Program-made: the position numbers and the translations under genes | Notes under the pieces: generated by a model | Seen by the model: only the letters and a program-made list of their open reading frames with translations | The model's database searches: none | What the model was told of the DNA's origin: nothing | Shown: positions 1 through 13,200 of the stretch, in pieces | Numbering within the stretch: position 1 is the first letter of the stretch | Layout: every line of letters starts with the position of its first letter | Assembly (NCBI GenBank): GCA_029945375.1 | Contig: CM057069.1 | Coordinates: 558,001-622,000 of the forward strand | Reading direction: 5' to 3' | Origin: Agaricus subrufescens | Taxonomy: Eukaryota; Basidiomycota; Agaricomycetes; Agaricales; Agaricaceae | Length of the DNA: 64,000 nt

Positions 1-3000
1 CGAAAAACTGGCGGGTCCTCCCGGCTGCAGGATGCTGCCGACTGCCGTGGACCTAGAGATGTTGCCAGGGAGAACAAGGAAAGAGTTTTTCCCTGGTATG
101 ATGCGCAGCCCACACCGCTCTCCGAGACTATCAAAGATATGATTTTGCGCTTCAGCTGCTTGTCTCCGAGCCCATTGACGGTCAGCAGAATCTTCTTGTT
201 GATCACCTGTCCAGTATCGCCATATAATCGAAGCATCTCTTTCTTCGATTATAGAACCGGGAGTCCGCTCCGTGAACTGTAGCACATTATGAATAAATCC
301 TTGAGAGTTGGGAGTAAATACACTCACATAATTTAGCATCTCTAAACAGCTAGTCTTCCAACTCAAATTATGGTTCGCGACGAGGTTCAACCACCCTCCC
401 CCATAAGAACTTTTTCTACCGGACTTGGTTTTGATGAAACACCCATTTTCGGCGCTAGGAAATATCTTTAGATGGATTATGGATAACGCTTGACGATAGA
501 ACCTACACAATTCCAATGTTCGGCACTTTCTCAGCTACGCGTTCCAGCACGCCGCGAACCGGAAGACCACTGAGCAACCAGACGTCATTCCGTCTATCCT
601 CTGCGAGACTACTCAACACATCGAGGGGAGCTTCTGGTATCTCAAAATCTCCGTTCAAATATGCTTGAAGACCTTTGCGAGTAAGGTTCCTCTTCCAAAG
701 GGTGCCCTCAAAATCAACAATGATAAGTCGTCTTTGAGAGTGTTTATATCTACAATAGAACATGAATACAACAGGTTGATGCATGGTGAATTGTACGCAC
801 TGAGGGAATACTCTGGTCAGGTCCAGATGTGGAACATCTTCAATATCGTCCAGCCAGTGTTCAGAGTGCGCTCGAACGACACGGGTGAGGAAATTGCTGA
901 CAAAAGTTTGCGCAGTTTGGGTTATGACATGATTGTGGAGTTCCTGATTGAGAAATTTCAGTTTGATGTGCAAGTGATGACGCTTGATTTACCATCCAGT
1001 GGCTTTTTCTATCTTCTGCATTCGCGGTAAGAGCTTTGTATATTGCATCGGCAGTGCCTCGAGTATCCCAAGGGTTGATAGCAATGCAGCTCCTGAAACC
1101 TGAGTAACTATACGAGCCCGTGAACTAATAGGATGCTAAATTGTCGGTAGTATTCTAGTAGATATCAGAGAACTCACCTCACTCAAAATCAAACATCCTG
1201 GGTTTTCTTTTCCTTCTTGGCACTCGACGAACTCATGTGTTCGGAGAGCCATCCCTTCTCTGAGACTAGCCGCAATGAAAGCGTCGCCAACGGTAAGCAA
1301 AGCGAGATATTGGCTAAAAGTCAAGTCTTGAACCTGTCGGTGGGATTGTCTGCGACAAAATTCCAATGCGAAACAAAAACACGTACGTGCAAGAAGACAA
1401 CGGGTTGATATGTCAATGTGGAAAATCTTGAGTTGACCCTCGACACTACATCAGCAACGCCGCCTGCCAATTCATTGACCTCCGTTGTTTGTAGTGCCAC
1501 TTGAATCAGAACCACCTAAACCATAATTATTTGGAGCCGTATTACATTTGAGATTGGATGTGGCGTACCTTTCCTTGAAACTCAGGGTACCTCTCTAAGA
1601 ACCTTTCAAAAGCTTGAATTTTGTGCCTAACACCTTGAACTTCATCGAGTTTGTCCCTGCCCACGACGATCTTCATGCCAGCATAACGTTGCCTCAAGAC
1701 TGATACCCATTCCGCAACATCGGGCTGTTGTCTGTGGATTTGTCAGAGTCTCCCTGAGCAGGTGATGATCACGACCTTACTTCCTTTCTTGTAGTCGCTT
1801 CACGTCTATACCCATAGGAAAAGAACCAACATCCACGAAACGTTCGCGCTCAAGAGATTTTGCGACGTCTTCCTCTCCAGCCTTCAAAACTTCTTCGGCT
1901 GTTTCCGATCGAGAATGCCCTGACTTCCGCACCTGTTCACGAAGTCCACCAACTCGAACTAGTTCATCAACCTTGACCAGATGGTTTTCTTCTCCTTCCG
2001 GAATTCTGATACCTTTGGGTAGCGCCTCGAAAGCCAGGATGCGACTGACAGTTTGACGAAAATGACGAGCGTAATTAGGTGTTTGGAAACCGACAAGATC
2101 GGCAGCCATGAGACCCGAGAGCAGATCGCGGCGAACGGAGAGACAACGGAAAATTTCTGAAGAAGGAAACGCAATATGCATAAAAAAGCCAATAGGCGTG
2201 GAGGGAGGTATATGTGGCGACGATCTTAGAAGGAGAGGTAGGAGCATGAGGTGATAGTCATTCACCCAGACTATATATTTTATTGAGCTTGTTCATGTGG
2301 TGCAGTGAAGAGAGGGGCTTACTGATATCGCCTTCTCGATAATTGGAGATGATGGCATCGGCAAATCGCTGATTGACTGCGACATATTGCTTATATGAAG
2401 CAGACTCGTAGAACATTTTCGTCTTCGGGGCATCAGGGACAGCGGAGTGTAGGGCTGGCCAAAGCACCTGGCTATAAGTTAGCTATCAATAACGTGGGGC
2501 AGAATGTATCCTCAACTTGATGGCAGAACTCATCGTAGCAGCTCTGAAATTCAGAATCGGGAATCCAGACTGGCACACTCTTCTCTTCGATAAACATCCG
2601 AGCGTCTATGTCCTTCCTCACAGCCTCTCCAAAACTATCAGTGCAAGTTCCGAGAGTACCAACCCATAACCTTTTTTGTAATTTATTACCGATACTCTCA
2701 ACTGCATTCTTCAGGCCACCATTACAGCGAGGATTGCTCTCAAAGTGCCAAAGTTGATCCTTCAGTATTCTGGGGGGATGACGTGACGCTGATCGGGAGT
2801 GTTTGCGCTGTAAACGAGATTCAGCGCTAGTGGAGGAGATTTGCTTGCGGCAAGTAGGGGGAGAGGAAACGGCGTTTGATAGTTGGTCCGAAGAGACGCC
2901 ATAATCGAGCCCAGCTTCTCCGAAGCGAGTAATCTTCGTGAAAGGGTTCTGCGTCTCGGAGTTTGGCGAGCGAACTGCAGGACTGGGTCCGCGGGTCTAC

Positions 3001-3298
3001 CAGTCATCCGTCACTATACATACCGGGGTCTTGCACAGTTTGGCTGACGCACCTTGTCCTGTAGATCCTCAACAATACTCTTAATCGGCAGTGTTATGCT
3101 AGAGACACTCGAGTGATGTTTATGGCCCGGTAGCACCCGGGACGGCTTTTCACCGCCTCCACCCGAGGGAAATTTCGGGAGAAATTCAGGCGTTTCGCAT
3201 GCAATCTCTGGGGTGGTTGGTGTAGACTCGCCCAGGACAGCGGTGGTAGGAAGAAAAAGGGATGCAATGATAACGCGGTGGTTTCTGAGGCTAGCCAT
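1..3298 (-). CDS. tps3: Trehalose synthase complex regulatory subunit (TPS3/TSL1 type), 3' end beyond window
   Basis: The gene starts at 3298 and leaves the window at base 1, with many short introns. The first exon reads VIIASLFLPTTAVLGES, the usual opening of fungal TPS3/TSL1 proteins. It lacks the NRLPV-type substrate loop of catalytic TPS1. A GT20 synthase-like domain follows (VWVNDYHLMLLP near 2270; GFFMHIAFPSSEIFR; GRDKLDEVQGV near 1650), then a HAD-phosphatase-like domain (DFEGTLW near 700; FTERTPGSIIEERDASI near 250). In the family, catalytic TPS1 and TPS2 make and dephosphorylate trehalose-6-phosphate, while TPS3/TSL1 scaffold and regulate the cytosolic complex under stress and nutrient signals. 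The catalytic positions of both domains look degenerate, which favours a regulatory subunit. A divergent TPS2 is the alternative. Some small exon borders are uncertain. Confidence 0.88.
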
Positions 3299-4071
3299 GG
3301 GAGGGAGGAAAGGAAGGATAATGAAGGACGAGAAAGCGGATGAGAGCTGGCATAATATATCGACGTCATTGCTGCTGCCATATCCGGCCAGCCCCTCTCA
3401 TCGATCATCCTCCCCGCCCTCGGGCGACTCTGCTATCTGCCTGACTCCAGCTCCCGTCTTCAACCGCGATTGAATTATACAGCATCCAGTTCTGGGAAAA
3501 CTTTGAAGTATATCAGCGTCCACAATAAGATGATCACCAAACTTTAGTAGACACATTACTTGGCCAGTCTCAATTTAAAACGCATGTGAACCTCATACAA
3601 AGAAATTGTTTCCTTTTTCGAGGCCCGTAAATATAGTGGTGTCTGCTGACATGTGTTCTTTCGAACCGCAGATGGTGATATTCAGTACATCTGAATGCGG
3701 CATATTTGCCTGATATTCTTCTAGAACAACATGGGTTACCAGTAGAAGGCCTTGGTTTCTGGCATGTACACATTCTCTGCATATCTGTGATCTTGGCTTG
3801 GATTGGACAAGCAAGGCTATTTGGTTTTCGTTACATTCCTTCATTAAAAGATCTTCTGTTTCGCCGACATCGCCAAGGCCGAAAGTCAGGTGGCCTTTAC
3901 ATACTACACCATAACATTATCCGGCAGAAACAGAGCAGGTACATGCATCTAAACGTATGAAGGCAATGAAAGAGATGGAAGGCAGGAGTATAATACACTT
4001 ATAACAAGCACATAATCTTGAGCGATAACCAACACATAGAATTTCATTGATCCTCCAGCTCGAGTGCCGTA
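3299..4071. other. Intergenic: tps3 upstream region and F-box gene 3' side
   Basis: This stretch separates the tps3 start from the convergent end of the F-box gene. Only short overlapping reading frames are present, and none shows a recognisable motif. A single CCCCT pentamer of the stress-response-element type lies near 3391. A match this short is expected by chance. Confidence 0.5.
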
Positions 4072-5563
4072 TTAATGTTCTGTCAATGTCCAATCATTAG
4101 CCCGCGGAGAAGGAACATGACCGAGACTCACATCTGTAAACTTTCTATTGATATCAACACCATTAGAACTTGTAATCGGAAGGTCATAAACGCTCCGGTG
4201 ATCTTCAATTTGGCTGTGTGTACATTGGGTGCAACAGACCACCATCGAGACCTCTCGCAACCCCGTCAGCGAAGCCAAGACCAAATCCAGCTCATTCCAC
4301 CCTGACACCTCAGGGTCATCATCATTCGAATGATCCCCGAAACGATGGAAGATCTGCAACCGAATCCGTTGCAGTGAAGTCGGACCTCCCATAAACAGAA
4401 CCTTCAGTAACTTGAACGGATGTTCGGGATCAAGGTAACCATTGCGAGTGACAATGAACAGACGCGTCGTAAAGCTTCTCAACTTGGTTAGCCTGCTCAA
4501 ACGAATGTTGTCGGCATAAGGTTGTACTTGTACGTATGCTACCAGTTTCAAATCAATGTTGACTGTCCGGATCAAAATCGGCACGGGACTCACCCTCATG
4601 AGTTAGGAAAAGAGATAGATGTTCGAGTGACCCCTGACAAGTCGTAAGCAGCTCGTCCATCTGTTTCAGTTCGTCATATTCAATGTCCCGAAACTCGAAC
4701 GCCAACTTCTTGAGTCCACTGAATGTCGACCGACCAAAATCATCAGACAAAAAATGGAGAGCCAGTAAAGTCAGCCCCATCATATTGTTGTCCATCTTGA
4801 ACTCCTGCAAGGGCGGCGCGATACGGGATTTTCGAAAACCAACGAATACAGTCTGCCTGAACATGACGCGTTCAATTTCAACCCTTGTCAAGTGATGCCC
4901 CCAGAGAATCAGCGGCATGGGACATCCTTCAAGATTACTTAGCCTCAACTCCTTCAAGGAGGGCGATTGTAGGACCTCCACCATCCCATCCAAAAATTCC
5001 CCCGGGTTCCAGTCAATCCCAGCACCAAAAATCTCCACTTTTTCCACGGCACCCAACCTTCTAATGAACCTTCCGAGTAGAAAGTGAACCATCTCTCCTT
5101 CCCGGAGAATTCCCCGATAACCGTATCGGTTCGCGATGACCAGTGACTTGATGAGATTCACAACGCCGCTAGGGGCATCATGGGCAATGGTGTAAACCAG
5201 ACCTCCTTCTTTGAAAGCTATGGGATTCGAGTCGCAATTGATTGTGAGATGCCTGAAGAGCTTGCCCTGACATCGGTGTCGCATAAAGGAGCATAAGAGC
5301 GCGCAGGCTTTAATGTCCCGTCTGCTCGTGACATTGTCGATAATGTTCTCGATGATTTCCAGCGGAAGGGCAAGGTCCACGTTATATAAAGTGTAGGACC
5401 GAGAAATCGTAGACCTCGGTATGTCGATGTTTGATGCATCCGTTTTGGAAGGCACATGGGCGGCAGAAAGACTGTCATGTGCAGGTACAGAAGCAAGGAC
5501 CGAAGGAGAGTCGGCAGAAGCTAGTATGCCGTGCTTATTGCATGACTGCATACTTCTTTCCAC
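4072..5563 (-). CDS. F-box domain protein with LRR-like C-terminal part
   Basis: Exon 1 runs from 5563 to about 4594 and the second exon from about 4538 to the stop at 4072. The intron is most likely 55 nt (GTGAGT...GGTAG); an in-frame alternative acceptor would make it 31 nt. Residues about 65-110 (ALPLEIIENIIDNV, then a C-ALLCSFMRHRC stretch ending LFRHLTI) match the F-box-like pattern of Agaricomycetes, which recruits SCF ubiquitin ligases through Skp1. Downstream leucine-rich segments such as SLKELRLSNL and GLKKLAFEF resemble irregular leucine-rich repeats used to bind targets. The N-terminal 60 residues are low complexity and probably disordered. The substrate cannot be told. Agaricomycete genomes hold hundreds of such genes, so this is a family-level call. 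Start is the first methionine of a long open frame. Confidence 0.75.
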
Positions 5564-8447
5564 TCCGTGTTAGTGTCAGGGAAAGTGTCAGGTGCAAGCA
5601 GACAGAACGGCAGAGAAACCGACGTTTGGATATGTCGCAGTTGAATATAAACTGGGAGATGATGGTTCAGGGAGAAAAATAGCAACCCCCCGGATAACGT
5701 GCGATGTCAGATCCCAAGATGATTTTATGGAGTTGAGGTTGACCCGTGACAGGTTGTCCTTTTCGCCCGTGTGGCTGACATAGGCAGCTAGTCCTTGTGC
5801 TAAATTTTTGCTTCCATAACGGTTCCGTTAAGAGCGCGAGCCAGCAAGACAACGCAACTGTGAAAATCGCTGGATCTGACCGAAATCATTCCTATCAATC
5901 TTCTGTCGTCAAGCGAAAGAAGTCAAGGTTGTTCACTTCATACACTATAAAGAATAAAACATCGTGTTCTTGCGCAAATTGCCCGAGCCTGAGTGAAGCA
6001 ACCCCGAGAAGACGGCTTAATCTACACCGAGATGAAAATTCCGAAAGTCGGTAAGGGTCCTAGGGTTCAGCCTCTCCGAATCGGGATTTCAGCACTCATA
6101 GAACCGTTTCTGCACGCTGGTCATCAGTAAGTTCAAAGAAAGCAAGAGGTTCGTTGTGAGAGAAGTGAGAGTGGAAAAACTCTGTTCATTCCAAGAAAGG
6201 TAATAGATTCCCTCCAAGTTTCCTGGACCCGCTGGCAGCGATTTTCACGTTCACGCCAACCAGCCACCAGTGTTATACGGCAGAAAGGTATCCTAGACAA
6301 TCGTCGCCTACCTCGCAAAGTCATTCAACCCAAGGATAAGAACGACGTCATTGTCATCACCTGTCAATACAGTGGGCATAGATTCCTCCAAGATGTGGCT
6401 GGTTCTCATGTCACAAAAGTATACGTTAGGCGGAACCTCATCTGTTTTACAAGTCCCCGAGACAAGGATCTTGAACCAAGATATAATGTTTGACCTCTAG
6501 AGATTACCCAAATGGGTATGGTGATATCCGCTAATATCCAAGCAGCAACTTAGCATTCACTCAACTTTATTGACAAGCTTGACCATATCAATGCCGTATT
6601 CTGCGCTGCGCTTATCCGGACGTCCGCCACAAGGATGATGCAATCTGATACGCCACATAGTGGTACAGGGTTCTATATTGGTTCTATATCGTTGGCTTGT
6701 TATTTTCCTTTGTTATGAAGAGTTATTGGTCCAAAATCTCACCATGATTATTGACGCCGACGCCGTGCTCTTCCTTGTGATTGATGGATCGGTTGATAGG
6801 TTCCCTTTCACCATAGGTCTTACGTTACAAGGGAAGGTGAACCCTGATGTACCTGTCCGAGGAAGGGTTTAGCGAGCAGTCCGAAGTCAATCTAAGCATC
6901 TGGCATCCGAGCACCTACACAAGTCACTGATCACGCTTAGGTAGCGTGATCAGGCACTTGTGTGGGTGTTAGGTAGGCCTGGACCCCTGACATTGGTTGT
7001 TAAGGCCGGGCCCGCAATCGGACAAATGGAAACCACCAGGGTACAACGCCGACAGGCTTTTCGAACAGTTTTCCAGGAGGATTTCTTGGGCGCGAGATAT
7101 TGTGACAATATTCGTGCTGCGGTGTGGAAGGTTTGATCTGGTCCGGACATTTTTGGCCAATACGCGCCAAAGATCGACTCAGACAAACAGGGCAGAATCA
7201 GGCGATTTTGGACCGTGATTGATTGTATTGATTGCAGGAAACCATCACATCCTCTTTCTCACACTACAGTCCAATAAGTTGATTTTCATCCTACCCCAAT
7301 TTGTCGTCCTCAGGGATTGTGGAATCCCTGTTTTCGGAGAGGCGGAAATAAGAGGCAATTTAGTAGGCATTGATCCATAAAGAACAAACCTTGGTGTGTC
7401 AGTGATTGCTCCGTATGTGGTACCCCAAAACCGGGCATTGAGGGTGCGGTCTGTTACACAAATATCATACAATCACACGATCTCGGTCCATTCTGCCGGC
7501 GGTCAGGTAACCTGGATCGAAAAACACGTCACTGACAGCCTTCATGAAATACTCAGAACAGGCCATGGTCTCGTCTTGTTTTCCATTCAAGGGATCAATC
7601 GAGGTTTTGGGTCAAATGTGTAGTGCCACTCGCTCGGCATGCCGTTTATGGATATCATGCTTGATTGAGCAGTTGTAGCTCCAGGTTGGCAATTAATTTG
7701 GAACAACCCAAATCAGACTTACGTCTTTTACTTGATGATCTTATTGCCGACCTACTAGATGAGGAGACCTCCGAGTTAGTGCTGACTATAATATATAAAA
7801 CGCGTGTCAGGTCTGAGCTGCGAATAGCCGCCTATGCATCAGAATCAGTCAATGGGAATGTTGCTCATGCACTTACCAACATATCATGCATATGGGAGCG
7901 GCGAGGGAGCCTGTGTGAATTGTTTATGAACGTGACTTCACGGTGATTTCATGATGATGATGATTATGAAGCCAAGCCCTCGTGAACAAGTCACCTGCGG
8001 CGCCATCGTATACATCTATCGACCGACTCTCACACACCTTTAATTTACATTGAAAATGCTGGAACGACGTACGCCGCGTTGTTCGGAAACTCGTTATTAA
8101 AATCAGGAGACACTTACGGTGATATACGCCACACATACATGTTTTACTCAAATTATGCCCGAATAGTGCGACGGCGACTCTGCGAGAGGAGTCATTTGAA
8201 GGTTAAACTCCCATGTCGCCGAGTTTGTGGCGCTCCGTCACTATTTTGGCAACGCTCGAATCAATATCAATTGCATAAAAGTATGTCCGACGGCAAGGTA
8301 CTTGTAAAAAAAGGTAAAACACATTGCTAATCATACAAATTATACAAAGCCAGTCAACCAACTACATGAAAAATGCACGCCGAAGAGGTGCATCATATGC
8401 AAATAGAATACAATGGTTACACTCCAATGAATGGAAAGACACAACGA
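5564..8447. other. Gene-poor stretch
   Basis: About 2.9 kb hold only short reading frames in all phases, none with a family motif or convincing splice chain. The one clear structure is the inverted repeat at 6911-6969. The region probably contains decayed repeat material plus the untranslated ends of the flanking genes. I see no tRNA-like B box. Confidence 0.5.
6911..6969. repeat. Imperfect inverted repeat (hairpin)
   Basis: Arms of about 27 bp flank a 5-bp centre (taggt, 6938-6942). The inner ten bases TGATCACGCT / AGCGTGATCA pair perfectly, and the outer parts CACAAGT / ACTTGTG pair with few mismatches. It lies in the gene-poor stretch far from coding exons. It could be a small palindromic repeat or the remnant of a foldback element. 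No target-site duplication is evident. Confidence 0.7.
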
Positions 8448-9780
8448 TCAACCGAAAAGCATGCGAGTGACGGTTTGTGCTAAATGGAACACAATATGTC
8501 CGACACTGGCCAGTAGGCTCCTTGTGAGCCCAAATCGAACCGTATGATTTACCTTGAGAGCCTCTGGTGGCTGCTGATCAGCGGCACTGCTATGTGCCAT
8601 AGACCGCAGGTACTTCGTGGTATATTCCTCCATTTCTGGGCTTATCCAAGAGGACAACGTGCTGGTGGAAAGAACTCGGCTCAATACTGATTGACTGCTC
8701 ATTGGTGACCTGACCTTCCCAGGGTTTGGATAGAGTTCGAGGAATTCGCCGATAGTCTGTTCCAAGGTCCGTAGCCGCTCACCCTGTCGGCTATACCGTT
8801 TCTCGTTTCTCCGAATCAAACTCTTCACCCCATCAACATTCTTATCAACGTAATCCACCGTGTCTTCTTGCATTCGCTTAAGTAGACTTTCAACGACTGC
8901 GAGGGAGTCTTCGAGATTGCTAATGCGCTGCGATAGTGAGGCGGAAGAATCTTTGTCCTCGTGATGTGATGTTTGGTGAATGAATTCCTTTAGATCTGTC
9001 GTGCGTTGGTTGAAACGCTCTACCAGGTGTGACCAGGGGCGTATTCCGGTTGCCATTACGAACAATCCGGTGCTGAACCAGGAAATGTAATCAGAGCCTA
9101 GAACCGTCTGTATGGCATATCGTAAGAGATACGCTCCAATGAAAGGGGAAAGAGTAGCGAGTATCATGGTGTAGAGCTCGATCTTTCTGATTTCGGAAAC
9201 AGCAAGTTCTCGTTGGTTGTCCTGCGAAGAGGAACGGACTTCATGGTCCGGCCGTTTCTGATATCGTGTTTTTTGATAAAGCATCCACGGTACTATCATA
9301 CATAAGTCAGAAAGCACAAACTATGGGCAGTCTAGCGTTACCTTCTATAATTTGATGGAGGTAGTATACCACCAGAGCGATGAATAGGAGGTGCTTTACA
9401 TGGTCACCTCCGGTCAACCACTTGCCGAAAGGTGATAGGAGTGCTATGATAACTGCCGTGTCAAATTTGTACCAGGCGCTCCCAGCGCCATTTGCTGAGG
9501 GGTCAAGATGGTCAAGATGCTGCTCGTCGGGCGAGCGTTCCAGGCTCCGTGAATGCGCCCCCCTTCTCGGAAAGCGCAAATCTGAGGTATTGAGCGACGG
9601 TTTGCGGATGCGGCCGCGCCCTTGGCTCGACCGGCTCTCGAAGTCTGAGGTCACGGAAGACTGTTGTCCATCCAGCTCATCGTCGTCGGACCCCAGCCCA
9701 TCAGTTGCAGAACAATACTCCGAATCCTTGTCATCTCCGTAAGCTGATATCGAACCAGGTTGCGTATTCATGCGTTCCAT
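8448..9780 (-). CDS. Conserved fungal membrane protein with coiled coil, unknown function
   Basis: There are two exons: 9780-9342 and 9292-8448. The 49-nt intron (GTAACG...GATAG) restores the frame as QIIE-VPWMLYQ. The N-terminal 100 residues are acidic, Ser/Arg-rich and probably disordered. Hydrophobic segments follow: FDTAVIIALLSPFGKWL, LLFIALVVYYLHQII, then after the intron MILATLSPFIGAYLL and a segment ending GLFVMATGIRPW. A heptad-like stretch of about 90 residues (SQRISNLEDSLAVVESLLKRM onward) and a short hydrophobic C-terminus complete it. The architecture suggests an organelle or ER membrane protein with a cytosolic coiled coil, but I know no characterised homologue. A CACGTG motif lies 118 bp upstream at 9898-9903. 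The start at 9780 is the first ATG, and a second one lies three codons on. Confidence 0.75.
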
Positions 9781-10288
9781 TTCACGAGCACTCGCGGGGA
9801 ATGCAGCGCTCGTCGTCGAGAGCCAGAAGAAGATATAGGAACTTTAATGCGAATTACGGCTGTCCGTTGCTGTCCTCCAGTTGGCAGTTGACCGCGCCAC
9901 GTGTCACGTACTATTATTACTCCGCTCCTCGATCAACATGGTAAATTGCACATTCATAACATACCAGGGTCGAATCTTTGAAAAACATCTCATCGTGAGC
10001 AACAGGCCTCGTGTGGCTTCGTACCACGGTTTCCCGGTCAGGACAATCGTCTGCCACAGTCAAATCATATAACCATCATTTTTGGATCGAGTAAAAGCCC
10101 CAATAAACTAGCTAATACGAGAAAATGTGGTAGCTAGAAAATCGAGTCGCTAAATAACGTTTAACCTATCAACTTATTACTTTAGTGATACAGGCATTGC
10201 GAGTCTAAGATTACTATCTGTTTGAATTTTGGATACAGATTCGAGAAAATCGATATTAAATGGTCTTGTGACCTAGATAAATCAGTAC
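9781..10288. other. Intergenic: upstream of membrane protein gene and 3' end of SHPRH-like gene
   Basis: No gene is visible. The half next to 9780 contains CACGTG at 9898-9903 followed by TCACGTA, a candidate bHLH/bZIP site. The rest, about 10060-10280, is AT-rich and probably untranslated or terminator sequence of the gene ending at 10289. Confidence 0.5.
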
Positions 10289-13200
10289 TCAAGCCAACCT
10301 TGAAGGACCGGCAACAGCGTTCTCCTGTCTCGGCCTCGCTGGGTAGGATGGCCCCGTCAACTGCACACTAACAGGGGCATGGTTTTCACCTGAAGTCCCC
10401 GCCGCCCCGTCGCTATGACCATTCATTTTCACTTCATCCGGAATTAAATATTCAATGTCCTCAAACATATGCGGGAATAAAATCGCCAACATATCGTCCA
10501 CCCTGTATGCAATGAGCATGACATAAGGATAAATGACAAGTAGGATACACACCGGAAAATAAAGTCTCCTTTCTGCACCTTAGCATTCTTCTTCGCGGGA
10601 GAATCAATGACTTTCTTGTTCTCGTCTAACTCGAATGTAGATATGTTGAGAGTGCCGGCCGAATTGTCTTTTGTGTACAGCGATAAGCCTTGGCGTGCTG
10701 CCAGATCCAAGATATTCTTCTCAATGGTGTTCTCAGCGTAATAGCAGTACACTATCAGGTGCGATGAGTATCACCTCCGTAAGCTCTTCGCTAACTAACC
10801 TTCTGTGGGACGTGTTTGGCCCAGGCGGTCAATACGAGCGATAGCTTGTAGTTCAAAGCCATGATGTACGACACTCTCAAGAAGGAAGACCCGGGAAGCG
10901 CAGGTCAAGTTAAGGCCCGCGTTTTCGCGTTCACTAGATGCGGAAGATATAAGAAAGCTAATTGGAGAGCAATGCATGGCTCACCCATGGAGAAGCAGGA
11001 CGGGGAGACTGGGATCCTTTCTAAATCTCTTAGCGGCATTCTCGCTCTTCGAGTTCTGATCTATACGCAAGGAACGGATACCTATGTCACACAATTCAGT
11101 ATACCGATAAGGCAAATTATTAAAAGTGGAGACCTACCATTACGAAGGAGTGCAGCCTGTACAACTATGTACAATGTCAGTAGGTTTCCTAAAATGAAGA
11201 AAGTCGTCTCACTGAAGAGTGAATCGGCCCAAGCTGAAAATACGATGCTCTTAGCACCTGGATCATTCACTTGTAGGTAGAGAAGATGTTTGACAAGGGT
11301 CTGAACCTTGCTTCCATAGTCGCCGAGTGCTTCAACCTGTTGTACGGCCGCAAAGACATCCGAATCTTGATAACAATCGGTGAATATTCAGGTATTATTA
11401 CATTAGCAGTGACCCACCAATGGCATTATAAACTATCTCGCGCCGCGATTTAGGCACAGAATCGTCGACATCGCGATTGAGACATTCTTCATTCAACTTC
11501 TCTTTCTCTGCACGGGCGGCTTCTAGGCTTGGTTTTAACCCAACGGTAAATCGTTGGAGAGTACCATGATCTATCGGGACTCTATCGGAGCCCGAGGATG
11601 AATGTAAGTGAGATCGACAAGTCAAGAAACAATTTTCTTACCTGCACATTGGACAAGGGTGTACCCCGGTCCCATCCTTTTTGGCCATCCAAGCATGCAT
11701 ACAGCCCTACGAATCATTATACTCAGTTTCCTCATTCAGGATTGTAAACTTCAACCTACTTCGCAGAATATATGTGCACTAATCCATGGTTGATCAACCT
11801 TTTTTATTCAGAATAAGAGCGATATAAAATATCTCACCATTGAGTCATGTACCCACGAACAAACTCACACTTGCACAGGGTGCAAATATTTTCTTCGTCG
11901 TCTTCGTAGATCTTCCCTTTGTTATTCGCCAAATTAGCGAGGTATCGTTGCCTTGAACGTCCGTTTGTAATCTGGGTGCCTAAAGTTCTATTCTTCTCTA
12001 TTTCCTCCGCCACCGCATTTTCTATAAGCCCCTCCCATTCCACCTCACAAACGGAGTCCGAAATTTCTTGTAGTTGCCTGAAATAAACTATCCTCTGATT
12101 GAACACCTTTCTCATCAACGCAAGGTCCGCATCGAGTCGCTCTTGGAGAGTTTCTGGATCATATATCTTATTCAGTTGCTGTTACTTTCGCTTACGGGCT
12201 GCTTTATCGCACCTTGTTCAGAAATGAATCGCCGCAGGCTATTCGAAGCATTTTTCGCCCATGACTTCTCTATATCATCTTCCTTTCTAATGGAAACGGC
12301 CACATTGTGGAGATCTATAGCGACCTATCCAAGTCTCAGTCAACTCTACGTAAAGGGTGATGGCATACACACCGTTCGTAATGCTTTATTACCTAACTTC
12401 TTCAAAATATTTTTCTTCTTCTTGGCCAACTCTGTAAGAGTGACATGATGCTCCGGTTGCAAGTCCACGTCACTCGCTAGCTTAAAATCAGGCTCGCCAC
12501 TAGTGGCCACAAAATCTAAAGCAGCTGCAGCTTTCAAAGCCGCGGCTGTTTTTCGGACTTTCTTCTCGCGACCATCATGCGTAGCCAGTAAGGTTCGCTC
12601 GAGAAGTAAGGCTTCGCGACGATCAGCCAAAAGGCCCGCATAGAGTTGCAGGTATACTTCAGCCTCGCCTTGATCATCTAAAGTGCGCTGGTACTCTTGT
12701 CCGTCGGCTTCGCCTTCCCCTGGACTCAGTTTTTGCGACACAAGTTCGATTATGTGAGTTCTCCATTCCCATAGCAAGGTCGATTGTTGATTAAGTACGT
12801 CTTTGATAATCATGTGAGCATCATTCCGCTGTACGAATGACTGTGTCAGAAAGTTTTCTCAATGGCGAAGAGTGAACCTACTAGTCGAATGGAACTCTCG
12901 TTAGTACAGCCGTCCTGCAGAAAAGGTAATTCGACCAAGACATCCTGCACTGAGATATCTCCACGGTTGTCTTTTATTCTGGCACCATCAAGTGTTAGCA
13001 TTATGCGGGTCGCCTCAATTTCAGCGCCTGCAAATTCAATGCTTAGTCATTGAAATGCTCATCAAAGTGTATGAAGTACCTTTCAATAAATCTCTCCGAA
13101 TCTGATCTGCAGCACCGTATGCCTCGTTTTCCAAAGCAGCTTGTTGGCCACCAAGGACGTGGTAAACATCACCTTGCAAGAACTTGATGCGATGCTGCAC

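Noticed and set aside
665..1030. 121-codon plus-strand frame inside tps3
   Set aside because: It is antisense to exons with clear GT20/HAD motifs and has no motif of its own.
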